A stretch of DNA of 64,000 nt from Aselliscus stoliczkanus (Eukaryota; Chordata; Mammalia; Chiroptera; Hipposideridae). Position numbers and translations under genes: made by a program. The stretch lies in NCBI GenBank assembly GCA_033961575.1, contig CM066733.1, positions 135,706,421 to 135,770,420 of the forward strand, written 5' to 3'. Shown piece by piece: positions 1 through 10,660 of the stretch. The notes beneath the pieces were generated by a model. It was not told the origin of the DNA. It saw only the letters and a list, made by a program, of their open reading frames with translations, and did no database searches. Numbering within the stretch: the first letter of the stretch is position 1; the number at the start of each line of letters is the position of its first letter.

Positions 1-511
<511 letters not shown>

Positions 512-527
512 AAAAAGTGGGAGTATA

Positions 528-638
528 GGGCCGGCCGAGTGGCGTGGTAGTTAAGCGCTGGCTTGGGAAGCCAGCGGCCCCAGTTTGGGTCCCACATATG
601 AGGGCCAGTGACACTGCCCTCAAAAAAAAAAAAAAAAA
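528..638 (+). mobile_element. short tRNA-head-only SINE, sense
   Basis: About 94 bp of tRNA-like sequence starts GGGCCGGCCGAGTGGCG, with a D-arm/box A region and a box B-like segment near 583-595, then ends at CCAGTGACACTGCCCTC and passes straight into A17. A 16-bp direct repeat AAAAAGTGGGAGTATA flanks it (512-527 and 634-649), so it is a complete L1-mobilised insertion and not a fragment. The long SINEs of this window have about 300 further bases between this point and the A tail. The D-arm resembles class II (Ser/Leu) tRNAs; that parentage is inferred. Confidence 0.93.
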
Positions 639-649
639 GTGGGAGTATA

Positions 650-1019
650 AAACATAAGATAATTATCGGGGAGAAGAATGTATTGGAGCAACTTTATTTA
701 ATTGTGTGCAATTCAATAACAATTATGTGTCTCATTAAATAGGTGCCATATTAACTTTGTGGAATTCACTATTTGATTAGAATAGTAAACAGCTTACCCA
801 TATATTCAATATGTATTGTGTATTGGTGTTGTAATCCCCAGAGAAGGAGCTGGTGGACACCTGGTTACAGTGAGAAGCAAAGGATGTTAGCAGCAAGAGC
901 CAGCGACAAAGGTGAGGTCTTTTTGGAGGTGGAGTCAATCTCAGAGTTCAGGGTTTTATCATCACATTCAGGAGGCATTTAGCAAATCGAGGGACTAGAT
1001 CCTTGTCTTGGAGTGATGG
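650..1019. other. unassigned AT-rich stretch
   Basis: No recognisable repeat or gene. A 69-codon frame at 773-982 shows no protein family features. Confidence 0.35.
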
Positions 1020-1160
1020 ACAAATGTAATAAATCTAAGACTTGGTGTCCTCTCATCTGTAAAATGGGGGAAATTATAATAACACCTCACTCTTAGGGTT
1101 ATTATGAGGATTAAATATCTGAAATGTAGTAATCGCTCAACAAATATTGGTTGTTACTGT
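1020..1160 (+). mobile_element. MIR fragment
   Basis: It contains the MIR 3' half wording: a CTCATCTGTAAAATGGGG-type block, an AGGGTTATTATGAGGATTAAAT block and then a GCTCAACAAATATTGGTTGTTA-like end. It is old and diverged, a mammal-wide tRNA-derived SINE relic. Confidence 0.8.
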
Positions 1161-1474
1161 CATTTGTCTTGGCAGGGACATTATTTGGGGGGGGCAGGTG
1201 GAGAGGTTGTAAGTGTTGTTATTTGTTTCATGCAGTATTGAGTATCAAGGATGACTTATAGCCAGCAGGGTAAGTGGTCACAGTCAAGTTTGCACTGCCT
1301 CAGGCTTCCAGGGGAGGAACCAGTGCTTACTGAAAGTCACAGGATGAAATTCAGAGACAAATTACGAAAGAGTTTTTCTTTTGGTGGATTTTTGTTTGAA
1401 GGCCTCCTTCAATCACTCACCATACCTTTGTCCATCCTACGGAGACTTTGTCTTTTTGTTCACTGATGAACTCC

Positions 1475-1560
1475 AGTCCCCACAACGCTGCTGGCACATC
1501 ACAGATGCTTAATAAATAGTTGTGGAATGAATAGAGGAATGAAAGGGTGGATGGATGAAT
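1475..1560 (+). mobile_element. L2-like 3' end fragment
   Basis: The wording CTGGCACATCACAGATGCTTAATAAATAGTTGTGGAATGAAT follows the L2 3' end pattern (a cacatagtaggtgctcaataaat-like block followed by gaatgaat repeats). It is short and diverged. Confidence 0.6.
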
Positions 1561-2710
1561 TACATTAGCAGAAGAGCGTGGTTGCTGTTCTGAGCATCAA
1601 AAGCATGCTCATGTATCATGGTCACTTACAGCTTAAAATAATAAAAAAGAATATGGGTTGGCAGTTACAGTTCTTTGATTTGGCAATGTGCTCTAGTTTT
1701 TTAAAAATCTGCTTTGGCAGCTTTTATTATACAGCGTTTGGATGATAGATGAGTACTTTTTACAGAAAGGTAACACATGGCTCCTGTATTTTATGAAATA
1801 ACAAACCCTTCACTTCATTGCCAGGTTTTTAGAATATGTTTCATAATTAGAGAAATAAAAATGAGCCTTTGCATGGCTGTGCCAAAATGGAAAAAGTTTT
1901 GGAATGAATCCAGAACAATCTAGTCTTAGGTAGTGCATATTTGGGAACCAGAGCCCTTCATATACAGAGGGAGAGAGGATGGCAGTTGCCTTCCCAGACA
2001 GTTGTGGCTGATAGCAGTGTCCACTATAACAGGCCTGGCTGATGAGGCTGTTGTTGAGTAAGGTCATCAAAGAGCAAGAGTAGGGAACAGTAGCTGTGGA
2101 TAAAAGTTTGCAGAAATTTATTTTGGAGCAACAATCAGTTTGGAAATCTGGAGAGGCTTCAAATTCTGGGTTAAGAGAGGGAGAGAGGAAATGACACAGA
2201 TAAGACTAGTCCATAGAATTAGGAAAGGGAAGCTCAGTGGGTATGGGCAGAGATGCCGGTAGAAGAGGGACAGGCAGCAAATGGCCTAACAGAACAGTTG
2301 TTTCCATATTTTAGGTGATATTCTAGGTGAGTACCATTTTCAAAATGGAGTTCATGGCAGGGTCCTCATGAAGAGCCTGCCACTGGCCTAAACAGGCTAG
2401 GTATTTCTTTAGTCCTTAGGGGCAAGTGACTTTCATTTCACATGGGGCTAAGAGAAGCTTACTAGTAACCTATTAAGAAAGCTAAGGTTTGCTAAAAATA
2501 GTAATTTGTAAGCTAAAATGAATATGCTGTCAGAGCTGACAAAGCACCTACTTCAGTAGCTTACTGCCAAGGCTGGTTGGGACTCAACACTGCACATGTT
2601 GTAGAGTGGAATTTCCACACATCTTTTGTTATTGCTATATCATCAGTGTTTAATTGAGTTGATCATGATTTCCAATTGCCATTCTGGCTACTTAATGACT
2701 AACTGTGGAT
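1561..2710. other. unassigned stretch
   Basis: I see no recognisable gene or repeat in this 1.15 kb. Its right edge, TTAGCTTCATTATT at 2711, is the left target duplication of the large L1 derivative that follows. Confidence 0.35.
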
Positions 2711-3093
2711 TTAGCTTCATTATTGTTTTTTTTACTCTTTTTTTTTTAAGGTTTTTATTAAAATATAGCTAACATACAACATTATATTAGTTTCAGGGGC
2801 ACACCATAATTATTCAACATTTATATACCTAAAGAACTGATCACCATGATAAGTCCAGCAACGATTTGACATAGTACAATGCTATCACAATATTATTGAC
2901 TCTATTCCCTATGTTGTACATTGCATATATCTCTATGATGTATTTGTTTTATGCCTGGAAAGTTAAACCTCTTATTTCCCTTCACCTTTCTCCCTCATTT
3001 TTAAAGTTTCAATTACAGTTGACATTCAATATTATTTTAATTTCAGGTGTACAGCATAGTGCTCAGGCATTTATATAATTTAAAAAGTGATCT

Positions 3094-3127
3094 GAAGCTG
3101 AATAATACTGAATATCAACTATAATTT

Positions 3128-3159
<32 letters not shown>

Positions 3160-3309
3160 TAGTGACAGGATGTGGAGTACGGCATAGGGAGTAGAGTCAA
3201 TGGAATTGTAATAGATATATATGATGTCAGAATGGTAGTATCACTTTGTGAGGGGTGTAAATGTGTAACTATTACATTGTTTTGTATACCTGAAACTAAT
3301 AAAAAAAGA
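3094..3309 (+). mobile_element. small L1 3'-end insertion inside the L1 3' UTR
   Basis: The host L1's antisense 3' UTR reads up to AAAAAGTGATC (3083-3093) and resumes after AAATAAGTGATC (about 3309-3320), giving a near-perfect target duplication. Between them is about 215 bp of L1 3' end in the opposite (sense) orientation: a GAATATCAACTATAATT-type block, a (TA)n run at 3127-3147, a TGGAGTACGGCATAGGGAG-type block and GTATACCTGAAACTAATAAAAAAAG. The uninterrupted order is seen in the second copy (8884-10410), which supports an insertion. Confidence 0.7.
3127..3160. repeat. (TA)n microsatellite
   Basis: An alternating TA run with a short ACACACATATAT continuation, lying inside the small nested L1 tail. 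Confidence 0.9.
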
Positions 3310-3789
3310 AATAAGTGATCCCCTGACTAATCTAGTTCCCATCTGATATTATACATAGTTATTACCATATTATTGACTATATTCCATTTGCTTTACATCC
3401 CCTTGACTATTTTGCAACTACCAGTTTGTACTTCTTAATCCTTTCTCCTTTTTCACTCTGTTCCCCAACCCCTCCAATCTATCACCCCAATAAATTTAGT
3501 ACCCATCTGATACCATACATAGTTTTTATAATTATATTGACTATATTCCTTATGCTATACCCTACATCCCCATGACTACTTTGTAACAGTCAATTTGTAC
3601 TTCTTAATCCCTTACTCTTTTTCATTCATTCCAACTCTCCTCCCATATGGCAACCATCAAAGTGTTTTCAATATCTATGAGTTTGTTTCTGTTTTGTTTG
3701 TTTGTTTATTTTCTTCTTTAGATGCCATAAGCAAAATCACATTGCATCTGTCTTTCACTGTCTGACATAATTTACTCAGTACAATCCCC

Positions 3790-4020
3790 TTCAGGTCCAT
3801 CTATGCTGCTGCAGATAGTGAGAATCCATTCCCTTTCATGGCCGAGCAATATTCCATTGTATATATGTACCACCTCTTCTTTATCCATTCATCCATCGAT
3901 GGACACCCAGGCTGCCTCCACATCTTAGCCATTGTAAACAATGTATGATAAACATATAGATGCACACATGCCCTCAAAATAGTGTGTTGGGTTTCTTCAG
4001 GAAATTGCCCAAAAGTGGGA
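3790..4020 (-). pseudogene. LINE-1 ORF2 C-terminal remnant
   Basis: The minus-strand translation contains LFTMAKMWRQPGCP, DEWIKKRWYIYTMEYCSA and KGNGFS, the hallmark end of mammalian L1 ORF2. It joins directly to endonuclease-domain sequence at about 4020-4027 without the reverse transcriptase. It is in frame with the upstream remnant over the junction (open frame 3801-4091), so the deletion itself did not break the frame here. Confidence 0.9.
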
Positions 4021-4026
4021 TTACTT

Positions 4027-4316
4027 TTTTTGCCACTTGTTACAGCCTTTGTTTTAAAGTCTATTTTATCTGGTATAAGTATTGCTACCACAGTTTTTTT
4101 TCTGTCTCATTTCCATTTTCCTGAAATATCTTTTTTCAACTCTTTACTTTCAGTCTGTGCATGTCTTTTGATCTGAAGTGAGTCTCTTGTTGGCAGCATG
4201 TGTAAGGGTAATGTTTTTTTAATCCATTCAGCCGCCCTTTTGATTGGAGCATTTAATCCATTTATATTTAAAGTAATTGTTGATAGATATGTAGTTATTG
4301 CATTTTTATTATTCAT
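4027..4316 (-). pseudogene. LINE-1 ORF2 endonuclease N-terminal remnant
   Basis: The minus-strand translation begins with TYLSTITLNINGLNAPIKR and continues AEWIKK, matching the start of the L1 apurinic-type endonuclease. A second piece, VAILIPDKIDFKTKAVT, follows at about 4030-4090. Sequence between these blocks is shortened or frameshifted, and the catalytic end of the domain is missing. It lies directly downstream of ORF1, as in an intact L1. Confidence 0.88.
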
Positions 4317-4346
4317 ATTTTTTACTATTTTATTTCATTTTTTATC

Positions 4347-4715
4347 TTAAAGAAGTCCCTCCAAGATTCCTTGTAATACTGGTTTGAAGGTGAGGAACTC
4401 ATTTAGCTTTTTCTTGTCTGGAAAGCTCTTTATCTGTCCTTCAATTTTAAATGATAGCTTTGCTAGGTAGAGTAATCTTGGATGTAGGTCCTTGCTTTTT
4501 ATCATTTTGACTGTTTCATGCCAATCCCTTCTGACCTGCAAAGTTTCTATTGAAAGATCACCTGATAGTCTTATGTGGGCTCTCTTGTAGGTAACTAATT
4601 GTTTTTCTCTTGCTGCTTTTAAGATTCTCTCTTTGTCTTTAACCTTTGGCATTTCAATTAAGATGTATCTTGGTGTGAGCCTCTTTGGTTTCATCTTGTT
4701 TGGGAATCTCTGCAC
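4347..4715 (-). pseudogene. LINE-1 ORF1 protein, C-terminal part
   Basis: The open frame of 122 codons carries the ORF1p RNA-binding region. LTPRYILIEMPKVKDKERIL is the end of the RRM-like domain, AAREKQLVTYKRAHIRLSGD is the start of the C-terminal domain, and LLYLAKLSFKIEGQIKSF with a KKLNEFLTFKP ending follows. In intact L1, ORF1p is a trimeric RNA chaperone that packages L1 RNA in cytoplasmic ribonucleoprotein particles. Here the N-terminal coiled-coil region upstream (about 4716-5150) is frameshifted and interrupted by a SINE, so no functional product is expected. Confidence 0.9.
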
Positions 4716-5009
4716 TTCCTGGTTTCTATATCTATTCCTTCACCAAGTTAGGAAAGTTTTCAGTCATAATTTCTTCCAATAGGTTTTCAACTGCTTGCTC
4801 TTTCTTTTCTCCTTCTTGTACCCCTATGCTGCAAATGTTGGTATACTTGATGTTATCCCAGAGGACCCTTAAACTCTCCTCATTTTTTTTATTCTTTTTT
4901 TCTGTTCTGGTTGGGTGTTTTCTGCTATCTTTTAAATTGCTGCTTCAGTCCTCTGCTTCATCAAATCTACTGCTGATTCCCTCTAATGTATTCCTTATTT
5001 CAGTTATTG

Positions 5010-5142
5010 TAGTCTTTATTTCTCTTTTTTTTTTGAGGGCAGCGTCACTGGCCCTCATATGTGGGACCTGAACCGCGGCCGCTGGCTTCCCAAGCCAGCA
5101 CTTAACAACCATGCCACTCGGCCGGCCCTAGTCTTTATTTCT
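5010..5142 (-). mobile_element. short tRNA-head-only SINE, antisense, with TSD
   Basis: The SINE body is 5024-5128. It reads T10, then GAGGGCAGCGTCACTGGCCC, and ends CACTCGGCCGGCCC, i.e. the antisense of the 528-638 element with the same 3' end point. A perfect 14-bp duplication TAGTCTTTATTTCT flanks it at 5010-5023 and 5129-5142. It inserted into ORF1 of the L1 derivative after that element had landed. Confidence 0.93.
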
Positions 5143-5149
5143 GACTACT

Positions 5150-6784
5150 TCTTTTTCATATTTTCTGTCTCCACTTTTATGTTTCCTATCTCTTTGTCAA
5201 AGTTCTCCCTGAGGCCACTGAGCATCCTTATAAACCACTGTTTGGAACTCTGCATCTGGTAAATTGCTTGTGTCCATTTTGCTTAGTTCTTTTTCTGGAG
5301 CTTTATTCTCTTTTATTTGGGAAACGTTTCTTTGTCTCCCCATTTTGGTTACCTCCCCATATTTGTTTCTATGTAGGGCTGCTATGCCTTCCAGTCTCAG
5401 TAGAGTGGCCTTATGTAGTAGCTGTCATGTGGAACCCAGTTGTACAGTCTCCCTGGTCACCAGAGATGGGTACTCCAGGTGTGTCCCTTGTGTGAGTTGT
5501 GTGAGTTGTGTGTACCCTCCTGTTGTAGTTGAGACTTGATTGCTGTTTGGATGTCAGTGGGAGGGATTGACCCTCAGGCTGATTGGTTGTGAGGACTGGC
5601 TCTGACTACAGTGGAAGAACTGTTGTGCAGGAGCTGACCCTACAGAGAAGTGTTCACGCTAGCAAGGCTCTGGTGCCTGCCCAGTCTCCCCTTTAGGTGT
5701 GTCATCCTTGGAGATGGCTAGGTGATGCTATGGCCCAATCTGAAGCTGGCCATTGGGCCTGTCGGCCCGGGGCCTCCCCCACTGCAGGCCAAGTTCAGCT
5801 GCAGCTTGTATCCTGCCTGGAGACACCTGGCATGAATCACAAAGCAATCTAGAGATGGCTGTTGCCCACATTGTACTTTGGGGGTGATTTGAGAGGCCAA
5901 GCTGAGAACCAAGGCCAGCTGCTGTTTGTGCCCTACTTAGGGTTACTCAGCCAGAGGTACGAGACATGCTGAAGCCAGATGCTGTTTGTGAACCTTTGAG
6001 AGATTTTAGGAGAGTCTGCAGCATGAGCCAAGGCAGGTTGTTTTTATGGAAAAGCCACTGAAAGTGACTTGGGTATGCCGGAAAGTTGGGTGGGGAGTAG
6101 TCTCAGGAAACCTCAAAGGCGGGCAGATAAAAGGTGATAGCCAGTTTGAGGGAGACTCAGATATGATTTCTGCCTGTGTCTGAACGCAGGGAGGGGGAGG
6201 GCTCAACAAAGAAACATTGGCTTCCACCAGCTCACCCATCCAGGAGAAAGTTGCCTCTCCAGTCCTTATGCTGAAGCCAGACAGTTCCTCCCCATATGTC
6301 TCTGTCACCGTTTGAGTTGCTGCCCCAGCGCTGGAGCTCAGAGTGAGTCCATCAGCAAGTTAGTCTGTGCGCCCGCCCTTTAAGAGGATTGCCTGGGAGT
6401 GCAGTCTGCCTCCATCTCAGTCAGCCACAATCTCTGTTGGTTTTCACAGCCAGAAATTATGGGGACTTCTCTCCCTGGCACTGGAACCCTGGGCTGCAGA
6501 GGGACTGGGACTCTTTACTTCTCAGGGGGGACCTCCATAGCCAAGATATCTCTCCCTATTTATAATGGTCACACGTGGGTATGGGACCAGCCCCTTCTGT
6601 GTGTCTTCCCCTCCTACCCGTCTTGAGGTGGCTTCTTCTGTATGTCTGTAGTTGTAGAGCTTTGGTTCTGTTAGACTTTGGTGATTCTCAATAATGGTTG
6701 TTCTGTGGTTCAGTTGTAATTGAGGTGGCCCTGAAAGGAGTTGAGCACAGTGTTTACTTACTCTGATATCTTGACCGGAAATAC
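5150..6784 (-). mobile_element. 5' UTR of the L1 derivative
   Basis: This GC-richer segment lies between the ORF1 remnant and the right target duplication. The minus-strand start reads CCGGTCAAGATATCAGAGTA, which resembles the AAGATGGC-type opening of L1 promoters. The several open frames inside (for example 5718-5912, 6006-6308, 6522-6794) have no family features and lie in the presumptive untranslated leader. In intact L1 the leader carries the internal RNA polymerase II promoter; activity here is unknown. Confidence 0.65.
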
Positions 6785-6798
6785 TTAGCTTCATTATT

Positions 6799-8479
6799 TT
6801 AAATTTGTTGGTTGTTCGATTAGAACATTTGCAAATGGTAACATAATTAGGGCAATGATATTTTGGGCCTATAATTTCCCCTAAAAATTAATTTTGAGGT
6901 ATGAATAACCCATACTGTATTGCTAGAGTTAGATGTATGCATAAAACTCCAATAAGTGCTTATAGAGCAATAGTTTATTTTTATCTCTCAGTTCTTTCTC
7001 CTACTGGAAAATGAGACTGTCTGGTGACGCTTGGATCATTTTTCTTACTTAAATGTACTTGGTCCAAAAAGTTTGAGATACAATGTTTAAACAAATAGTT
7101 CAACTATAAAACTTTTAACCAGGGACAAGCTATTGGTTGTATGCTGGTGACATTAAGGAAAATGTCCTAGAAAGGTAAAATTCACATGAGAATTATTAGG
7201 TTATGGAACAAAATTCTTCACTTCTACTACTGAATACTAGGAAGTCTAGGTGTCGTGATTTAGCAAGACTTGATTGCAAAGCATACTGACCTGTGTTAGG
7301 CAGAAGGGAAGAGAAGCAAGCCTGGAAAGAGCTGGTCTGCCCCGGGCTAAGGGAGCAAATACCTCTGTAAGCACTGGGTTTCTAAGAAGTGGTCACTGTT
7401 GGTATCTGGGTATGAGGGAAGGCATCAATCCCTATCATTCAGAGATGTTGCACTGGGGCAACTTGAATGCACGTTCTAGTCCAGAATCCTAGCTCTTCAA
7501 CTATTATAGATAAAAACATAAATGTCTCTGAATTATTTATGTTTCAGGCCTGACTACTCCCTACTGGGTTAGAATGATTATGACGTTCAACTCAACCCAC
7601 ATCTAAATGGGACAGCATGAGAAGGGGGGGTGGGGAATGAGAAGGCCGAGAATGAAGGTCTGACTGAGGCCCAGAATGATCTTCTGCATAGGCTCAAGTG
7701 TTTTCACTGGCTTTTCATGTAGTGACTCATGCAATGGAAGAAAGGGGAAAAAGGGGAAAAGTAGCAAAAGGCTTCCCAAAGCAATTGAGTAACCTCTCTT
7801 TCAGAATCTGCCAAATCCAAGATGACTCTTCATTTTAAGCTAGTTTTTTGTTTTTTGTTTTTAAGTACAATAAGGCAAAAACTGAAGAACACCAAGAGAG
7901 AATTGTGAAAGCATTTCTTCTCCATCAAATCAAATGCTAAATATACACGTGTAATCTGCACAGCTTTCAGCCCTTTGACAAAAGCAGAGTCCTCTGAATG
8001 GCTGAACCTCAGGGCAGGTGTGGTTCATTTATAGAGTGGGTAGACACAGAGTAGTTTTACCCACCTGGGCAGTTGTTGCAGCAATGAGGGGAGGATTATG
8101 ACCCCTGTTAGCATCTCTCCTGCAGCAGAAACCATAGAGCCACGTGAGGGCCTGTCATAATTTTTCTCTATTTGATATGCAAATGAAGATGTTTCTTTCC
8201 AGTTTATTTATAGATGCGCAAATATCAAAAGAACAAGAAAGATTTCTTTGAAAAGAGTTTTTTAGCAAGAGATTTGCAGGTGCTACATTTTCTCTGTGGT
8301 GCAGGCCGTCTCCAGGGAAGGTGTGAAAAAAGCTTGGCATACTTCTTCTACAAACAGTGGTCTCAGCCCATCTGGGAGGAAAAATCAGTACCTCATGATG
8401 CGAGATACTCCAGGACTCAATTATGAGATTTCCTTTATCTCCTGAGGTCTGTCTTAACAGTCCCATCTGCTACACAATT
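6799..8479. other. unassigned stretch
   Basis: I see no gene or recognisable repeat in these 1.7 kb. Short G-rich (about 7625) and A-rich (about 7740) runs occur. Several 60-100 codon frames on both strands have no domain signature. Confidence 0.35.
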
Positions 8480-8622
8480 ATCACTAGAACAGAAACCCCA
8501 ACAAGGCAGGGATTTTTGGGTCTGTTTTGTGCAGCATAATGTCCTCAATGCTTAAAATAATACCTGGCACATAATAGGTGCTCAATAAGCATTTGTTGAG
8601 TAAATGAACAAATCTCCTTCAC
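8480..8622 (+). mobile_element. L2 3' end
   Basis: The L2 3' pattern is clear: AAGGCAGGGATTTTTGGGTC, then TACCTGGCACATAATAGGTG, then CTCAATAAGCATTTGTTGAG and TAAATGAA. It is an ancient LINE relic. Confidence 0.85.
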
Positions 8623-8639
8623 CTCATTCACCATGAATG

Positions 8640-8883
8640 AAAAGTGATAGTAATAGCTAACATTTATTAATCTTTTACTGTGTATTTAACAATGTACTAA
8701 GCACTTCATATATTTTATTTAATCTTTATAACACCCATGAAATAGTTATCAATAATAACACTATTATTATTATTATTATTCCTGTTTTATAAGGGAATCA
8801 AGTAACTTCCCAATGTTACTCAGCTAGCAAGTAGCATAGCTGAGCATCTGAGCTCTCTCTCACTATTCTACACTGTCCTCAAG
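8640..8883 (-). mobile_element. MIR, antisense
   Basis: It reads AATAGCTAACATTTATTAATC, then a CTGTGTATTTAACAATGTACTAAGCACTT-like block, an (ATT)n run at 8761-8780, a CCTGTTTTATAAGGGAATCA block and a TTACTCAGCTAGCAAGTAG block: the usual reverse-orientation MIR order. Confidence 0.8.
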
Positions 8884-8895
8884 AAGTTTACAGTT

Positions 8896-9015
8896 ACCCA
8901 GCAAGGCTGTCATTTAGAATCGAAGGACAGATTAAAAAGCTTCCCAGCAAGAAAAAGCTAAAGAAGTTCATTATCACCAAATCAGTATTAGGAATCTTAG
9001 AGAGGCTTGTTTAAG
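8896..9015 (+). pseudogene. LINE-1 ORF1 C-terminal tail
   Basis: The translation gives LSFRIEGQIKKLPSKKKLKK and ends GILERLV before a stop, homologous to the end of the ORF1 remnant on the minus strand at 4347-4715. Only about 38 codons remain because the copy is 5' truncated. Confidence 0.85.
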
Positions 9016-9041
9016 ATGAAAAAAAAAAAAAAGAACAATAA

Positions 9042-9325
9042 AGTGGCAATAACTACATATCTAGCAATAATTACTTTAAATGTAAACGGATTGAATGCTT
9101 CAGTCAAAAGATAGGGTGGCTAAATGGTTAAGAAAACAAGATCCTTACATATGCTGCCTGCAAGAGACTTCAGAAAGAAAGACACACAAACCGAAAGTAA
9201 AGGGATAGAAAAATATATTTCATGAAAACAAACAAACAAACAAACAAAAAACTGGGGTAGTAGTACTTACACCAGACAAAATAGACTTTAAAACAAAGGC
9301 CATAACAAGCGACAGAAAAGGACCC
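9042..9325 (+). pseudogene. LINE-1 ORF2 endonuclease N-terminal remnant
   Basis: The translation shows ITTYLAIITLNVNGLNASVK, followed downstream by a block equivalent to PDKIDFKTKAITSDRKG near 9270-9325. Stops and frameshifts break it. A CAAACAAACAAAC run at 9229-9247 interrupts the middle. Confidence 0.82.
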
Positions 9326-9548
9326 AGTAATCCCATTACTAGGTATTTATTCCAAGAAACCCAAAATGCTACTTCGAGGGGATCTGTGTATAGATATGTT
9401 CATTGCAGCATTGTTTACAATGGCCAAGATGTGGAGGCAGCGTGGGTGTCCATCAAAGAATGAATGGAAAAGTAGGTGGTGCATATACACAATGGAATAT
9501 TGCTTGGCCTGGGAAGGGAATGGGTTTGTGCCATCTGTGCTGGCATGA
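9326..9548 (+). pseudogene. LINE-1 ORF2 C-terminal remnant
   Basis: A 60-codon open frame at 9366-9548 contains IDMFIAALFTMAKMWRQRGC and WCIYTMEYCLAWEGNGF, the ORF2 carboxy end. It begins right after the deletion junction, whose plus-strand context is GAAAAGGACCCAGTAATCCC. Confidence 0.88.
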
Positions 9549-9679
9549 GTGGAACTGGAGGGTATTGTGCTGAGTAGAGTATGTCAGACAGAGAAAGACA
9601 GGTACAATGTGATTTCGTTTATATGTGGAACCTGAAGGACAAAATGAACAAACAAACAAAACAGAAACAAACTCAGATA

Positions 9680-10380
9680 CAGAGAACATTTTGATTATTG
9701 ACAGATGGGAGGGGAGTTGGAGGAAGGTAAGTGAAAAAGAAGAGGGGTTAAGAAGTACTTGTTACCAAGTAGTCATAGGAATGAAGGGTACAGCATAAGG
9801 AATACAGTCAATAACATTGTAATAACTATGTATGGTGTCAGATGGGTAATAGATTTATAGGGCTGATAGATGGGAGGGGGTTGAGGACAGGGTGAAAAAG
9901 GTGAAGGGATTAAATACAAATTGGTAGTTACAAAATAATCATGGGGATATAAAGGAAAGCATAGAAATATAGTCAATAATATGGTAATAACTATGCATAA
10001 TGCCAGGTGGGGACTAGACTAGTCAGGGGATAATTTCTTAAATTATATAAACGTCTAACCACTACGCTGTACACTAGAAATTAATATAAAATAATATTGA
10101 ATGTCAATTGTAATTGAAAAATTTAAAAAGGCGGGGAGAAAGGTGAAGGGGATAAGTGGTCCAAATTTCCATGTATAAAACAAATAAGTCACAGGGATGT
10201 GATGTAATGTACAGCATACGGAATATAGTCAATAATATTGTGATAGTGTGGTACAGTGTCAGATGGTTGCTGGACTTATCACGGTGATCACTTCTTTAGG
10301 TATATAAATGTTGAATAACTATGGTGTACACCTGAAGCTAATATAATATTGTATATTAGCTATATTTTAATAAAAATCTT
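9680..10380 (+). repeat. L1 3' UTR with three degenerate ~150-bp tandem units
   Basis: Three successive units each contain a gatgggaggggg/gaaaaaggtgaaggg block, a block like GGAATATAGTCAATAATATTG and a block like GTGTCAGATGGTTGCTGGAC. The anchor TAGTCAATAA falls at about 9806, 9970 and 10226. The antisense copy shows equivalent repeated blocks at about 3310-3660. The array is therefore part of the element. Confidence 0.75.
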
Positions 10381-10461
10381 TAAAAACGAAAAACAGAAAA
10401 AAAGTTTGCAATCTATTAGTTAGGATGATAAATAGATTCATGTGGAATGATTTATCTTATA

Positions 10462-10660
10462 GTTGTCTCTCACAGTGCTTCTATTATCCAGTCAAGGTAT
10501 AGGAGTCACCTGGAAATCTTATTAAAATGCAGGCTGTGTTTCTGTAGGTCTGCAGTGAGGCACAAGATCCTACATGTCAGATAAGTCCCAGGTGATGTCA
10601 ATATTGCTGGCCCCAGACCATGCTTTGAGAAACAAGGGTCCATGTCCCCTTCCCCTCCCC
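10462..10660 (+). mobile_element. MER5A-like hAT DNA transposon relic
   Basis: The order matches MER5A: a GGAGTCACCTGGAAATCTTA block, a TTAAAATGCAGGCTGTGTTT block, TTCTGTAGGTCTGCAGTGAG, TCCCAGGTGATGTCAATATT and a final CATGCTTTGAGAAACAAGGG. It is a non-autonomous hAT-Charlie fossil. Confidence 0.85.

Larger units (their letters stand above)
2711..6798 (-). mobile_element. near full-length LINE-1 derivative with deleted ORF2 (HAL1-like)
   Basis: The 14-bp repeat TTAGCTTCATTATT occurs at 2711-2724 and 6785-6798 and bounds a 4.06-kb insertion on the minus strand. The right copy continues TTAAATT, so the original site fits the L1 endonuclease preference TTTT/AA. Read on the minus strand the order is: a probable 5' UTR of about 1.6 kb (6784 to about 5150), ORF1 (about 5150-4347, broken by a SINE at 5024-5128), the first part of the ORF2 endonuclease domain (4316 to about 4027), an abrupt junction into the last part of ORF2 (about 4020-3790), a 3' UTR of about 1 kb and a T-rich left end. 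Reverse transcriptase is absent, so it could only move in trans. HAL1 (half-L1) elements are a known comparison; whether this exact structure is catalogued I cannot tell. Confidence 0.88.
8884..10414 (+). mobile_element. 5'-truncated second copy of the ORF2-deleted LINE-1 derivative
   Basis: The element starts inside the ORF1 C-terminus (PARLSFRIEGQIKKLPSKKK at about 8896), passes the ORF1 stop near 9013, enters the ORF2 endonuclease start (about 9042), then jumps at about 9326-9332 to the ORF2 C-terminus and the 3' UTR, ending in an A-rich tail at about 10400. Imperfect flanking repeats AAGTTTACAGT (8884) and AAGTTTGCAAT (10402) look like an aged target duplication. The jump is at the same place as in the antisense copy at 2711-6798. 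Confidence 0.88.

Noticed and set aside
528..600. Possible tRNA gene (tRNA-like arms)
   Set aside because: The tRNA-like part is the head of a SINE with poly(A) and target duplications, and it recurs in many copies. The acceptor stem does not close.
2711..10414. Segmental duplication as the reason for two similar L1 derivatives
   Set aside because: They are in opposite orientation, start at different points and have different flanking duplications, which fits independent retrotransposition.
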